DNA of 64,000 bases, from the NCBI RefSeq assembly GCF_004761875.1, contig NZ_SJEY01000003.1, positions 248,001 through 312,000 on the forward strand, written 5' to 3'. Positions 17,134 to 26,250 of the stretch are shown piece by piece. Positions within the stretch are counted from its first letter, which is position 1, and every line of letters starts with the position of its first letter. The position numbers and the translations under genes are program-made. The stretch comes from Roseovarius aestuariivivens. GTDB taxonomy: Bacteria; Pseudomonadota; Alphaproteobacteria; Rhodobacterales; Rhodobacteraceae. A model generated the notes under the pieces. The model was given only the letters and a program-made list of their open reading frames with translations. It did no database searches and was not told where the DNA came from.

Positions 17134-18210
17134 ATGAGCCTCTCTCCGGACCTGAAAGAACTTGTGGCCCGCGCCCGCGCCGATCTGCGCATGGGCGTGC
17201 CCGTCGTGTTATCCGAAGGGCTGGTCGTTCTGGCGGTCGAGACCCTGACTCAAGACCGGTTGGCCGAGCTGCGTGCAATGGGGGCCCCGCTTGTTCTGGC
17301 CGTGACGGGGCGACGGGCAGAAACACTCAAAGCGCGGCCCTATGACAGAGACATCGCTCGGATCGCCGTGCCGGATCAGGCCTCGCTGACGTGGATACAA
17401 TCAATCGCCGATCCCGCCGGGGATCTGAACTATCCGATGAAAGGCCCGTTGCAGACGTTGCGTGACGGTGCCGCCGGCCCGCATCGGGCGGCGATTGCGA
17501 TGACCAAGACGGCGCGCCTGCTACCGGCAACGATCGGTGTCGATGTCGAAGACCCGGCCGGTTTTGCTGCCACGCATAATCTGACGTTGCTTTCGGCGGC
17601 CGCGATCCTGCGAACCGGGCTCTCCCCGATGAAACGGGTGATCAGCGCCCGCTTGCCCCTTGAGGTGTCAGAGGTCGGGCGGCTGCATGTCTACCGGCCC
17701 GAAGATGGCGCCGAAGAGCATTATGCCATCGAAATCGGCCATCCAGATCGCGGGCGTCCGGTTCTGGCGCGTCTGCACTCGGCCTGTTTCACGGGCGATC
17801 TGCTCGGGTCGCTGAAATGCGATTGTGGCCCGCAACTGCGCGCGGCGCTGGCCCAGATGGGAGAGGCCGGCGCCGGCATGCTACTTTACCTCAATCAGGA
17901 AGGGCGCGGCATCGGCCTCGCCAACAAGATGCGCGCCTATTCCCTTCAGGATCAGGGCTTCGACACGGTCGAGGCCAATCACCGGCTGGGATTTGAGGAT
18001 GACGAGCGCGACTTTCGAATAGGCGCGGCCATCCTGCGCCAGATGGGGTTCGGGGCGGTGCGTCTTCTTACCAACAATCCCGCCAAGATCGAGATGATGC
18101 GCCAAAGCGGCATCGACGTGACCGAACGCGTGCCGCTCAAGGTGGGAGAGACCGCGCAGAACCGCGCCTACCTCGCCACAAAGGCCGCCAAATCCGGGCA
18201 CCTTCTCTGA
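17134..18210 (+). CDS. ribA: RibA, GTP cyclohydrolase II with degenerate RibB-like N-terminal domain
   Basis: Opens GTP to the first riboflavin precursor. The C-terminal half (about 165-358) has the zinc cysteines (Cys218, 229 and 231 in HSACFTGDL and KCDCG), QEGRGIGL at 255-262, and LLTNNPAKIE. Residues 8-140 resemble 3,4-dihydroxybutanone-4-phosphate synthase (RibB) in outline, for example ARADLRMGVPVVL and HRAAIAMTKTARLLPATI. The acidic catalytic DRENEGDL loop is missing, so that half is probably inactive. A separate RibB would be needed elsewhere in the genome. Confidence 0.92.
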   Translation: MSLSPDLKELVARARADLRMGVPVVLSEGLVVLAVETLTQDRLAELRAMGAPLVLAVTGRRAETLKARPYDRDIARIAVPDQASLTWIQSIADPAGDLNYPMKGPLQTLRDGAAGPHRAAIAMTKTARLLPATIGVDVEDPAGFAATHNLTLLSAAAILRTGLSPMKRVISARLPLEVSEVGRLHVYRPEDGAEEHYAIEIGHPDRGRPVLARLHSACFTGDLLGSLKCDCGPQLRAALAQMGEAGAGMLLYLNQEGRGIGLANKMRAYSLQDQGFDTVEANHRLGFEDDERDFRIGAAILRQMGFGAVRLLTNNPAKIEMMRQSGIDVTERVPLKVGETAQNRAYLATKAAKSGHLL

Positions 18211-18316
18211 AAGCGCCGGTTTCCGCCGATTCCCGCGGCGCCGCGCGCATGGCCGTTTTGGCCCGGCGCCCCATCTGCTAGACATCTTCTCCGATGACGT
18301 TCCAAGGACCGCCCGC

Positions 18317-19114
18317 ATGACCCTGCCGCCGCCATCCCTCTCCGCCCTGCACGGGCTTCTTTGCGCCGCTTTGCTATGCGCTGTGGCCACAGGCGATGCT
18401 CAGGCGCGCACCGACACCGCGCAACCGGCGGCGGACCAGACCGCTTTGCGTCTGACGCAAGCGCTCGGCACGTGCTTTGCCGACCCCGACGGGATCGATG
18501 CCGACACCACGGTCACCCTGCGCTTTCGGCTGCTCGACGACGGCAAGCTGGGCGGCGTGCCCCGGCGCGTGGGCAACGTCAACAGAACCGGCGACGAACA
18601 AAAGCTCTACTTTCACGGCCTTCAGACGCTCTATGACTGCGTGCCCCTGCCGATCAACGACGCGGGCGGCGAATTCGACGTCGTCATGACCGCGACGGGC
18701 GTCGACCGTCTCTATGCGTCGCAGGACGCCCCGCCGCCGGTCGAGACCGTCGCGACCGACCCCGCGCCCGCCACAGCAGAGACCGAGGCCGCGCTCGGGC
18801 TCGACCGCACCGCGCGGCGCGAGCTGCAGCTGCGCCTGCGCCTCATCGGTTTCGACCCCCGGGGCGTCGACGGCGTTTTCGGGCCCAATACGCGCAGTGC
18901 CATCTCGACCTGGCAGGAAACCGCGGGCTTTGCGGCCTCAGGCTATCTCGACGCCACGCAGCTCGAGGATCTGCGCGCTCAAAGCGAGGCGGAGTTCGCC
19001 GCGTACGAGCCGCCACGCGCCCGCACCACCCCGACTCGACAGCGCGTCCGGGTCCGCATTTGCCGCAAGACCGGCATTCTGGGCATCAAGTTCTGCCGCT
19101 ACGAATACCGCTAA
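18317..19114 (+). CDS. Secreted protein with C-terminal peptidoglycan-binding domain
   Basis: 265 residues with a signal peptide (cleavage near AQA-R, residue 31). A middle region (about 45-135) resembles small TonB-C-like or colicin-uptake modules (TVTLRFRLLDDGKL). A PGBD-type domain at about 160-220 has the typical GVDGVFGPNTRSAISTWQ. The basic tail has two cysteines (ICRKTGILGIKFCRYEYR). It is probably a periplasmic wall-associated protein; the exact role is unknown. Confidence 0.8.
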   Translation: MTLPPPSLSALHGLLCAALLCAVATGDAQARTDTAQPAADQTALRLTQALGTCFADPDGIDADTTVTLRFRLLDDGKLGGVPRRVGNVNRTGDEQKLYFHGLQTLYDCVPLPINDAGGEFDVVMTATGVDRLYASQDAPPPVETVATDPAPATAETEAALGLDRTARRELQLRLRLIGFDPRGVDGVFGPNTRSAISTWQETAGFAASGYLDATQLEDLRAQSEAEFAAYEPPRARTTPTRQRVRVRICRKTGILGIKFCRYEYR

Positions 19115-19145
19115 GCCGGGCCGCTTTCGGGCGGCGGCGCAAGTC

Positions 19146-19169
19146 GTAAAAACCTGACTGGCTTTTTAC
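19146..19169 (+). terminator. Weak hairpin GTAAAAACC...GG(C)TTTTTAC
   Basis: Seven A/T-rich base pairs (GTAAAAA/TTTTTAC) are extended by CC/GG with a one-base bulge. It is 32 bp after the stop of the PGBD gene and 50 bp before the next start. Stability is modest; it may be a terminator or an operator. Confidence 0.35.
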
Positions 19170-19218
19170 AGCGCCCCTGGGGCATCCTGACGGGTACTCG
19201 TCTCAAAGGATTTGTCCC

Positions 19219-20607
19219 ATGTTGCGCTCTTTTTTGATTTTTGCCGCCACGCTATTTCTTGTCGCCGCACCCGCCTCGGCCCAGCTCGCCGCCGATCCCA
19301 CCTCGCCGCCGCTCGACGCGGCCTTTTGCGGTGGCGCCCTGCCGCCCGCGTCCAACCCGATCTGGAACGGCGAATTGCCCGCCTGGGGCGGCACGTCGCG
19401 GCCCCTCGTCAAGGTAACGCTGACCGGCGATGCGATCTGCAACGACGGGTCTCCGGCGGTGATCTACATCCGTCCCGCGCCCGCGACCGGCCCGGGTGGC
19501 GCGCCGAACCCGCTGCGCGACATGTACCATATCCACCTCAAGGGCGGCGGCTCGTGCCGGAGCTTTGCCGAGTGCCGCGCGCGCTTCTGCGCCACCGGCC
19601 CCAAATTCACCGACAAGCCCGGTCTGATGAGCTCGCTGGGCTATGCCGACCAGATCGAGGGCACGGGCCTCTTTGCCGACCGCCCCGCCAACCGGTTTGC
19701 TCGCGCCAATCAGGTTCTGGCCGCCTATTGCTCGTCCGACACCTGGATCGGCTCCACCCTGCCCGGCACGGCCGAATCCATCGATCCCGACGATACCGAC
19801 CCCGCCGACATCAGCGGCATCGCCTTCATGGGCGAGGCGATCGTGGCCGAAATGCTCGACACGCTCGACGCAGGCGCCGTCGCCAGTTTCGGCGCGCCGC
19901 CCGTGACCTACACCATGCCGCCCCTCGCGGACGCGGCAACCATCCTGCTTAGCGGCGACAGCGCCGGCGCCAACGGCGCGCGCCACCACATCGACAGACT
20001 TGCCGCGCGGTATCCCGATGCGCGCGTGATCGGCGCGCTCGACGCGGGCGGCGGCGTCGACATGCAGGACCCCCGGATCGATTTCAGCGTCATGGCCAAT
20101 ACGCCCACCTATCAGGACTTTATGGATCTGCGGACCAAGCAGGCGCGGCTCTTTCACGGGGTCGAAGGCAGCGCGCTTGATGCCTCCTGCCTTGTTTCCG
20201 GTTCCGAAACCGATTGTTTCGACGGCTATATTCTGGGGCGCGACCACGTCACCACCGACCTCCTGCAGCGGCAGTCGTTGGGCGACACCACCACCGTCGC
20301 CGGTCTTTCACCGCTCGTGGCGGGCCTCGGTGTGCCACCCGCGCAATCGGTGCGCGAGATCAGCTTCGACGGGCTGCTTGCGGCCAGTGCGGCCAATCCG
20401 ACGCTTTCGGTTCTGGGGGCTAATTGTCCGCGCCATGTCACGTTCCGTAACAACAATCAGGTGGCCAACATGCGCACAATGGCCGGCGGCACCGTGCTCT
20501 ACCGGGAGCTCGACTGGTGGGTGTTCAGCTGCCGTGCGGGACCTGTCTGCCCGAAGCTGGCCGTGCTCGCGCCGCCGCTCTTGCCGGGCAGTTCGATCTG
20601 CCCCTGA
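19219..20607 (+). CDS. Secreted pectinacetylesterase-family (Notum-like) hydrolase
   Basis: 462 residues with a signal peptide cleaved near ASA-Q (residue 22). The layout fits the pectinacetylesterase/Notum alpha/beta-hydrolase family: HLKGGGSC, in place of the family GGGW/GGWC loop, and the nucleophile elbow LSGDSAGANGARHH near residue 253, with paired cysteines along the chain. The substrate cannot be told; deacetylation of a polysaccharide is the family activity. There are no sugar-uptake genes next to it. Confidence 0.72.
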   Translation: MLRSFLIFAATLFLVAAPASAQLAADPTSPPLDAAFCGGALPPASNPIWNGELPAWGGTSRPLVKVTLTGDAICNDGSPAVIYIRPAPATGPGGAPNPLRDMYHIHLKGGGSCRSFAECRARFCATGPKFTDKPGLMSSLGYADQIEGTGLFADRPANRFARANQVLAAYCSSDTWIGSTLPGTAESIDPDDTDPADISGIAFMGEAIVAEMLDTLDAGAVASFGAPPVTYTMPPLADAATILLSGDSAGANGARHHIDRLAARYPDARVIGALDAGGGVDMQDPRIDFSVMANTPTYQDFMDLRTKQARLFHGVEGSALDASCLVSGSETDCFDGYILGRDHVTTDLLQRQSLGDTTTVAGLSPLVAGLGVPPAQSVREISFDGLLAASAANPTLSVLGANCPRHVTFRNNNQVANMRTMAGGTVLYRELDWWVFSCRAGPVCPKLAVLAPPLLPGSSICP

Positions 20608-20614
20608 GCGCGGC

Positions 20615-20860
20615 TCAGCCTTGGTCCTTCGGCTCCGCCTCGGGATCGGGCTGGCCCACGCCCTTGAACACAGGCTTCAAGGGCAGGATCCACAAGATCC
20701 CCAGCCCGACGAACAGCGCCAGTTCGGCCAGCACACTCAGCCCGCCCAGCGCATTGCGCAGCCAGTCGGCAAAAGTGACCGCCACCACCATGTAAAGCGG
20801 CAGCGCCACGATCAGCACGAAAAGCGACCATCGTTTACGGGCTTTGTAACTCAGGGCCAT
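20615..20860 (-). CDS. DUF2842 small membrane protein
   Basis: 81 residues with two membrane spans (about 11-31 and 43-64) and an acidic tail. It matches the DUF2842 pattern common in Rhodobacterales: YKARKRWSLFVLIVALPLY, then a second span with WILPLKPVFKGVG. The function is unknown. It follows purA by 19 bp on the same strand. Confidence 0.85.
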   Translation of the reverse strand: MALSYKARKRWSLFVLIVALPLYMVVAVTFADWLRNALGGLSVLAELALFVGLGILWILPLKPVFKGVGQPDPEAEPKDQG

Positions 20861-20879
20861 GCCTACCTCGTCTGCATCC

Positions 20880-22175
20880 TCAATCGGCGAAGGGATCGGT
20901 CACCAGGATGGTGTCGTCCCGCTCCGGTGAGGTGGAAAGTAGGGCCACCGGGCAGTCGATCAACTCCTCTACCCGGCGCACGTACTTGATCGCGTTGGCG
21001 GGCAGATCGGCCCAGCTGCGCGCGCCCTCGGTCGACTCGCTCCATCCCGGCATTTCTTCGTAAATGGGCTTGCAGCGCGCCTGCAGGTCGCCCGCCGTCG
21101 GCAGGTAGTCCAGCCGTGTGCCATCGACCTCGTAGCCCACACAGATCTTGAGCGTCTCGAACCCGTCCAGCACGTCAAGCTTGGTCAGCGAGATCCCTTT
21201 CACCCCAGACGTGGCACAGGTCTGACGCACAAGGGCGGCATCGAACCATCCGCAGCGCCGCTTGCGCCCGGTCACGGTGCCGAATTCGCGGCCCCGCTCG
21301 CCCAGACGCTGTCCGTCATCGTCGTCAAGCTCGGTCGGAAACGGCCCTTCGCCGACCCGCGTGGTATAGGCCTTCACGATCCCCAGAACATAGTCGATCG
21401 CCCCGGGGCCAAGCCCCACGCCGGTCGCCGCCTGCCCGGCGATCACGTTCGAGGAGGTGACAAAGGGATAGGTCCCGAAATCGATGTCCAGAAGCGCGCC
21501 CTGCGCGCCTTCGAACAAAATCCGCTTTCCCGCGCGGCGCTGCTCCATAAGCACTTTCCAGACCGGCGCGGCATAGGGCAGGATCTGCGGCGCGATCTCT
21601 TTGAGCTTGACCAAAAGCGCATCGCGGTCGATCGGCTCGATCCCCAGCCCCTTGCGCAGCGGGTCGTGATGCTGCAGCGCGCGGTCCACCCGCGCCTCCA
21701 GCGTCGCGGCATCCGCAAGATCCGCCACGCGAACCGACCGGCGCCCGACCTTGTCCTCGTAGGCCGGGCCGATGCCGCGCCCCGTTGTGCCGATCTTGGT
21801 ACCCTTGCGCGCGGCCTCTTCGCGGGCGCGGTCCAGCTCGCCATGGATCGGCAGGATCAGTGGCGTGTTTTCGGCGATCATCAGCGTGTCGGGTGTGATC
21901 TCCACCCCCTGCTCACGGATCGACGCGATCTCGTTCACCAGGTGCCAGGGGTCCAGCACGACGCCGTTGCCGATCACGCTCAGCTTGCCGCCACGCACAA
22001 CGCCCGAAGGCAGCGCGTTAAGCTTGTAGACCTTGCCGTCGATCACAAGCGTATGGCCCGCATTGTGCCCGCCCTGAAACCGCGCGATCACATCCGCGCG
22101 CTCGCTGAGCCAGTCCACGATCTTGCCTTTTCCCTCGTCGCCCCACTGGGCGCCAACGACGACCACGTTTGCCAT
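20880..22175 (-). CDS. purA: PurA, adenylosuccinate synthetase
   Basis: Joins IMP and aspartate using GTP, the first committed step to AMP. The 431 residues show the N-terminal P-loop [21 protein letters not shown], and the C-terminal guanine-recognition region. The start at the ATG at 22175 gives the canonical [15 protein letters not shown] and has GAGGGA upstream; the longer frame to 22256 has no support. The divergent PAS-GGDEF gene shares its 159-bp upstream region. Confidence 0.96.
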   Translation of the reverse strand: MANVVVVGAQWGDEGKGKIVDWLSERADVIARFQGGHNAGHTLVIDGKVYKLNALPSGVVRGGKLSVIGNGVVLDPWHLVNEIASIREQGVEITPDTLMIAENTPLILPIHGELDRAREEAARKGTKIGTTGRGIGPAYEDKVGRRSVRVADLADAATLEARVDRALQHHDPLRKGLGIEPIDRDALLVKLKEIAPQILPYAAPVWKVLMEQRRAGKRILFEGAQGALLDIDFGTYPFVTSSNVIAGQAATGVGLGPGAIDYVLGIVKAYTTRVGEGPFPTELDDDDGQRLGERGREFGTVTGRKRRCGWFDAALVRQTCATSGVKGISLTKLDVLDGFETLKICVGYEVDGTRLDYLPTAGDLQARCKPIYEEMPGWSESTEGARSWADLPANAIKYVRRVEELIDCPVALLSTSPERDDTILVTDPFAD

Positions 22176-22275
22176 GCTGTCCCTCTTGAATTGCTCGGAA
22201 GAGCCCGCGCCCGTATACCGACGCGCTCGCACGGGCGAAACCGGAATCTCGCGCACAGTCCGCGCACCGGCAAGA

Positions 22276-22294
22276 CGTTAAGGTTTTCTTAACG
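22276..22294. promoter_or_regulatory. CtrA-type box TTAA-N7-TTAA inside a perfect inverted repeat
   Basis: CGTTAAG (22276-22282) and CTTAACG (22288-22294) are exact reverse complements around GTTTT. The core reads TTAA at 22278, seven bases, TTAA at 22289: the spacing of the alphaproteobacterial CtrA site. It is 40 bp before the PAS-GGDEF start and 101 bp before purA. Confidence 0.6.
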
Positions 22295-22334
22295 CTTGCG
22301 CCCATACCGTTGAGGCATTTACGAGGATTCCGGT

Positions 22335-23201
22335 ATGGTCCGTTTCGCTCCCCCGACGAAGGCCGCGACCGATCCTATCGGAACGGCCAAGGTCGCAACC
22401 GACGGGCGCTTTCTGCAAACGGACCGGGCGCTGCAACAGCTTCTTGGCTATTCGGGCAGCGAACTGGAACGCCTGCGCTTTCACGATATCACCCATGCCG
22501 AGGACCTTCTGCGCGACGAGGCACAGTTTGAGCGCGTTCTGGCGCGCGGCTGCGGCGCCTATTCCATTCTCAAGCGCTACGTTCGGGGCACCGGTGAAAC
22601 GCTCTGGACAGAGCTCTGCGTCACCCTGATCCGCGACGCCTCCGGCACGCCGGACCACTTTGTGTCCCGGATCCGCCCGCTGGAAACCGATCCCGGGTTG
22701 CTCGACGACCTGCACTGCCGGGCCACGCGCGACGCGCTCACGGGCCTGCTGAACCGTGGCCAGCTCGACGATCAGCTCTGCTGCGCCGAAACGCACGCCC
22801 GCCGCACCGGCGGGCGCTTCGCCCTATTGTCGATCGACCTCGACGGGTTCAAGCAGATCAACGATTCCTGCGGCCATACCGCCGGCGATGGCATCCTGCG
22901 CGCGGTGGCCCCGCGAATCGCGCGCCAGATCGACCCGGGCGACGTGGCCGGGCGCGCAGGCGGAGACGAGTTTATGGCCATCCTGCGCGACATCGACACC
23001 TGCGCCGGCCTGGAACGGCGCCGCGCCAGGCTGCAGGCCTGTTTCGCCCGCCCCTTCGAGACGGCCACAGGCCCGCTGCATCTCGCCGCCAGCTTCGGCA
23101 CCGCGATTTTTCCCGACGACGCGGGCACGGTCGGCCAACTGATCGACGTGGCCGACGCGCGGATGTACGAGGCCAAGCTGCGCAGGTTCACCCGCCGCTA
23201 G
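22335..23201 (+). CDS. PAS-GGDEF diguanylate cyclase
   Basis: 288 residues. A PAS domain (about 20-115, LLGYSGSELERL) precedes a GGDEF domain (about 130-285) with DALTGLLNR and an intact signature RAGGDEF, so cyclic-di-GMP synthesis is expected. The inhibitory RxxD site that normally sits just before the signature is absent (Asp at the Arg position), so product inhibition may be weak. There is no membrane span, so it should be cytoplasmic. The CtrA-type box 40 bp upstream suggests cell-cycle or motility-linked expression. Confidence 0.9.
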   Translation: MVRFAPPTKAATDPIGTAKVATDGRFLQTDRALQQLLGYSGSELERLRFHDITHAEDLLRDEAQFERVLARGCGAYSILKRYVRGTGETLWTELCVTLIRDASGTPDHFVSRIRPLETDPGLLDDLHCRATRDALTGLLNRGQLDDQLCCAETHARRTGGRFALLSIDLDGFKQINDSCGHTAGDGILRAVAPRIARQIDPGDVAGRAGGDEFMAILRDIDTCAGLERRRARLQACFARPFETATGPLHLAASFGTAIFPDDAGTVGQLIDVADARMYEAKLRRFTRR

Positions 23202-23313
23202 CTTTGCCGCGCCGTCTTCGGCCTCGCGGGCCGACCGCGACGAAGGCGGGTTGCAGCGCGGGCCAGTTTTGCCTAGATACGCGCTAATCCCGGGACAAAG
23301 GCTCGCGCACCCC

Positions 23314-23682
23314 ATGCAGAACGTCATCCTGCTCGTACATCTTCTTCTCACTCTCGCGCTGATCGGCGTCGTGCTTCTGCAGCGCTCCGAAGGCGGCGGG
23401 CTTGGCATGGGCGGCGGCGGCAACGTGGCGACCGGCCGCTCTGCGGGCACGGCTCTGGGCAAGATGACCTGGATCCTCGGGTTTGCGCTATTTGCGACCT
23501 CGCTCACCCTGACCATCATCGCGGCGCAGAACTCCGGCGGGGCCTCGGTGCTCGACCGGATCACGGACGCACCCGCCCCGGTCCAGGCGCCCGATGGCGC
23601 ACCGGGCCTGCCCGCCACCGGCGAGGGGCTTCTGCCGCCCAGCGCGGGCGACGATGCGCCGCTGACACCCACCGCAGACTGA
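23314..23682 (+). CDS. secG: SecG, protein-export translocase subunit
   Basis: 122 residues: two membrane spans (about 3-22 and 50-71) joined by the conserved LQRSEGGGLGMGGG loop, then a Pro/Ala-rich tail of about 45 residues. It is part of the SecYEG channel. The ATG at 23314 gives MQNVILLVHLLL; an upstream in-frame codon at 23251 would add a non-conserved leader. Confidence 0.93.
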   Translation: MQNVILLVHLLLTLALIGVVLLQRSEGGGLGMGGGGNVATGRSAGTALGKMTWILGFALFATSLTLTIIAAQNSGGASVLDRITDAPAPVQAPDGAPGLPATGEGLLPPSAGDDAPLTPTAD

Positions 23683-23691
23683 CACAAGGCT

Positions 23692-23712
23692 TTGAGGGGC
23701 CCTGCCCCTCAA
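23692..23712 (+). terminator. GC-rich hairpin after secG
   Basis: TTGAGGGGC (23692-23700) and GCCCCTCAA (23704-23712) pair perfectly around CCT, 9 bp after the secG stop. There is no T-tract, so it may stabilise the 3' end or act with Rho. Confidence 0.55.
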
Positions 23713-23851
23713 CACCATCATCTAGCGGTCGTCTTGCGCGCCCGCGCCGAATCCTTTATGGGTTAGGTCCCGTGGAACTGCGGCCGAATCCGGCCTGCCG
23801 GGGCCTCATCACAGACGCAGGCGACAGCAATTCACGGGGGGACGCCAGCCC

Positions 23852-25495
23852 ATGGCACGTTATGTTTTTATCACCGGCGGCGTCGTCTCTTCTCTTGGCA
23901 AGGGGCTTGCCTCCGCCGCCCTGGGCGCGCTCCTGCAGGCGCGCGGCTTTTCGGTTCGCCTGCGCAAGCTCGACCCCTATCTCAACGTCGATCCCGGCAC
24001 CATGTCGCCCTTTGAGCATGGCGAGGTTTTCGTAACCGATGATGGCGCCGAAACCGATCTCGATCTCGGCCATTACGAACGCTTCACCGGCGTGCCCGCG
24101 CGCATGACCGATTCCGTCAGCTCGGGCCGGATCTACTCCAATGTGCTCGAACGTGAACGGCGCGGCGACTACCTCGGCAAGACCATTCAGGTGGTTCCCC
24201 ACGTCACCAACGAGATCAAGGATTTCCTCGCCATCGGCGACGACGAGGTTGATTTCATGCTCTGCGAGATCGGCGGTACCGTCGGCGATATCGAGGGCCT
24301 GCCCTTCTTCGAGGCGATCCGGCAGTTTTCCCACGACCGCCCGCGCGGGGAATGCATTTTCATGCATCTCACGCTGCTGCCCTATCTGGCGGCCTCGGGC
24401 GAGCTCAAGACCAAGCCGACCCAGCACTCCGTCAAGGAACTGCAGTCCATCGGCATCGCACCCGATATCCTCGTCTGCCGCTCCGAACAGCCGATCCCGG
24501 ACAAGGAGCGCGAGAAGATCGCGCTTTTCTGTAACGTCCGCAAAGAGGCCGTGGTGGCCGCCTACGATCTGGGCTCGATCTACGAGGCGCCGCTTGCCTA
24601 TCATCGCGAGGGGCTCGATCAGGCGGTGCTCGACGCCTTCGCCATCTCGCCCGCGCCCAAGCCGGACCTGACCAAATGGCAGGACGTGGTGGACCGTATC
24701 CACAACACCGATGGCGCCGTGAACGTGGCCATCGTCGGCAAGTACACGCAGCTCGAAGACGCCTACAAGTCGATCAAGGAGGCGCTGACCCATGGCGGCA
24801 TGGCCAATCGGGTGCGCGTCAATGTCGAATGGGTCGACGCCGAGATCTTCGACACCGAGGATCCCGCCCCGCATCTCGAAGGCTACCACGCGATCCTCGT
24901 GCCCGGCGGCTTCGGCGAGCGCGGCACCGAAGGCAAAATCAAGGCGGCGCAGTTTGCCCGCGAACGCAAGATCCCCTATCTGGGCATCTGCCTCGGCATG
25001 CAGATGGCGGTGATCGAGGCGGCGCGCAACGTGGCCGGGCTGCAGGATGCCGGCTCCGAGGAATTCGACCACGAGGCGGGCAAGAAACGCTTCACGCCCG
25101 TGGTCTATCACCTCAAGGAATGGGTGCAGGGCAACGAGAAGGTGCAGCGCAAGGTCAGCGACGACAAGGGCGGCACGATGCGCCTCGGCGCGTATGACGC
25201 GGTGCTCAAGGAGGGTTCAAAGGTCGCCAAGGTCTATGGCTCCACCCATATCGACGAACGCCACCGCCACCGCTACGAGGTCGACATCAAATATCGCGAC
25301 AAGCTCGAAGAGGCGGGGCTCTGCTTTACCGGCATGTCGCCCGACGGGCGTTTGCCCGAGATCGTGGAATGGAAGGACCACCCTTGGTTCATCGGCGTGC
25401 AGTTCCACCCCGAGCTAAAGTCCAAGCCCTTCGACCCGCACCCGCTCTTCGCCGATTTCATCCACGCCGCCGTGGCAGCCTCGCGCCTCGTCTGA
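23852..25495 (+). CDS. pyrG: PyrG, CTP synthase
   Basis: Makes CTP from UTP, ATP and glutamine. The 547 residues show the N-terminal amidoligase domain with [20 protein letters not shown] and a C-terminal class I glutamine amidotransferase domain with the nucleophile Cys in [10 protein letters not shown] and the HPEL histidine. Length and motifs are complete. It starts 169 bp after secG and is probably transcribed from its own promoter behind the hairpin. Confidence 0.97.
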   Translation: MARYVFITGGVVSSLGKGLASAALGALLQARGFSVRLRKLDPYLNVDPGTMSPFEHGEVFVTDDGAETDLDLGHYERFTGVPARMTDSVSSGRIYSNVLERERRGDYLGKTIQVVPHVTNEIKDFLAIGDDEVDFMLCEIGGTVGDIEGLPFFEAIRQFSHDRPRGECIFMHLTLLPYLAASGELKTKPTQHSVKELQSIGIAPDILVCRSEQPIPDKEREKIALFCNVRKEAVVAAYDLGSIYEAPLAYHREGLDQAVLDAFAISPAPKPDLTKWQDVVDRIHNTDGAVNVAIVGKYTQLEDAYKSIKEALTHGGMANRVRVNVEWVDAEIFDTEDPAPHLEGYHAILVPGGFGERGTEGKIKAAQFARERKIPYLGICLGMQMAVIEAARNVAGLQDAGSEEFDHEAGKKRFTPVVYHLKEWVQGNEKVQRKVSDDKGGTMRLGAYDAVLKEGSKVAKVYGSTHIDERHRHRYEVDIKYRDKLEEAGLCFTGMSPDGRLPEIVEWKDHPWFIGVQFHPELKSKPFDPHPLFADFIHAAVAASRLV

Positions 25496-25559
25496 CCGGG
25501 CGCGCGAGCGGATAAGTCACAGGTCGTTGGTTTCTTTCGCTACGAAGCGACAGTGCCGC

Positions 25560-26192
25560 TCAGAAATGCAGCTTCGACAAATCGTCATCGTCGTCGTTCT
25601 GCGGCTTGTAACGCAGCACCCGGCGCGACACGCCAAGCTCCAGCACCGGGCTGAAGATATCCCGCCAGAGCGAGCTTGTCTCGCAATAGACCGCCGTTTC
25701 CGCCCGCGGATCAAGGCTCAGCTCGTTGTTGAGCAGCGTCGACACGATCGTTTCGTCCAGAACAAAGCGACCCTTGCGGCCCGTCTGCCTATCGTCGGCC
25801 TGCGTGCGCAGCCACCCTTCGACCCGCAGCCGGTCGGTCACATCCCGATCCGGCCAGACCAGGTAGAACCCCGAATTGAGCCGCAGGCAGATCGTGTCGA
25901 GCACGCTCGCCGCGCCGCGCAGCGCCTCGGGCACCTCGCGCTTGGGCAGATAGTTGAACCGCTCCGGCTGGCCGTTGAAAAAGACGCTGAGCGCGGTGCC
26001 CAGATCGATGCATTTCTGCGCCATGATCCAGCCCAGCACATGCTGCGGATGCCCATTCCAGTCGTAGCGCAGCGCAAGGTCGCGCAACTGCGCATCCGTG
26101 CCGGTGCGCGCCAGCGCCAGTTGCTCTTCCGCGGTGCCACGGGACCAGTCATACTGAGAAAAACGCGCATGGGCAGACATGTGACAAGCCAT
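25560..26192 (-). CDS. Conserved protein, DUF4274-like
   Basis: 210 residues with no signal peptide or membrane span. The stretch LRYDWNGHPQHVLGWIMAQKCIDLGTALSVFF (about 41-72, read as two pieces) resembles DUF4274 proteins, which alternate DW/N, W and DLGTAL. The C-terminus has a run of five Asp (NDDDDDLSKLHF). The ATG at 26180 (MSAHARF) is an equally plausible start. The function is unknown. Confidence 0.65.
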   Translation of the reverse strand: MACHMSAHARFSQYDWSRGTAEEQLALARTGTDAQLRDLALRYDWNGHPQHVLGWIMAQKCIDLGTALSVFFNGQPERFNYLPKREVPEALRGAASVLDTICLRLNSGFYLVWPDRDVTDRLRVEGWLRTQADDRQTGRKGRFVLDETIVSTLLNNELSLDPRAETAVYCETSSLWRDIFSPVLELGVSRRVLRYKPQNDDDDDLSKLHF

Positions 26193-26250
26193 TCTTGTTC
26201 GGGCGACATGTCATCGTGCCACGCAAAAGCGGAGTTAGTTGGGAGCAAAT

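Noticed and set aside
23756-25111. A 451-residue minus-strand frame opposite pyrG
   Set aside because: It is composed of His/Gly/Ala/Asp-rich shadow sequence, and pyrG is unambiguous.
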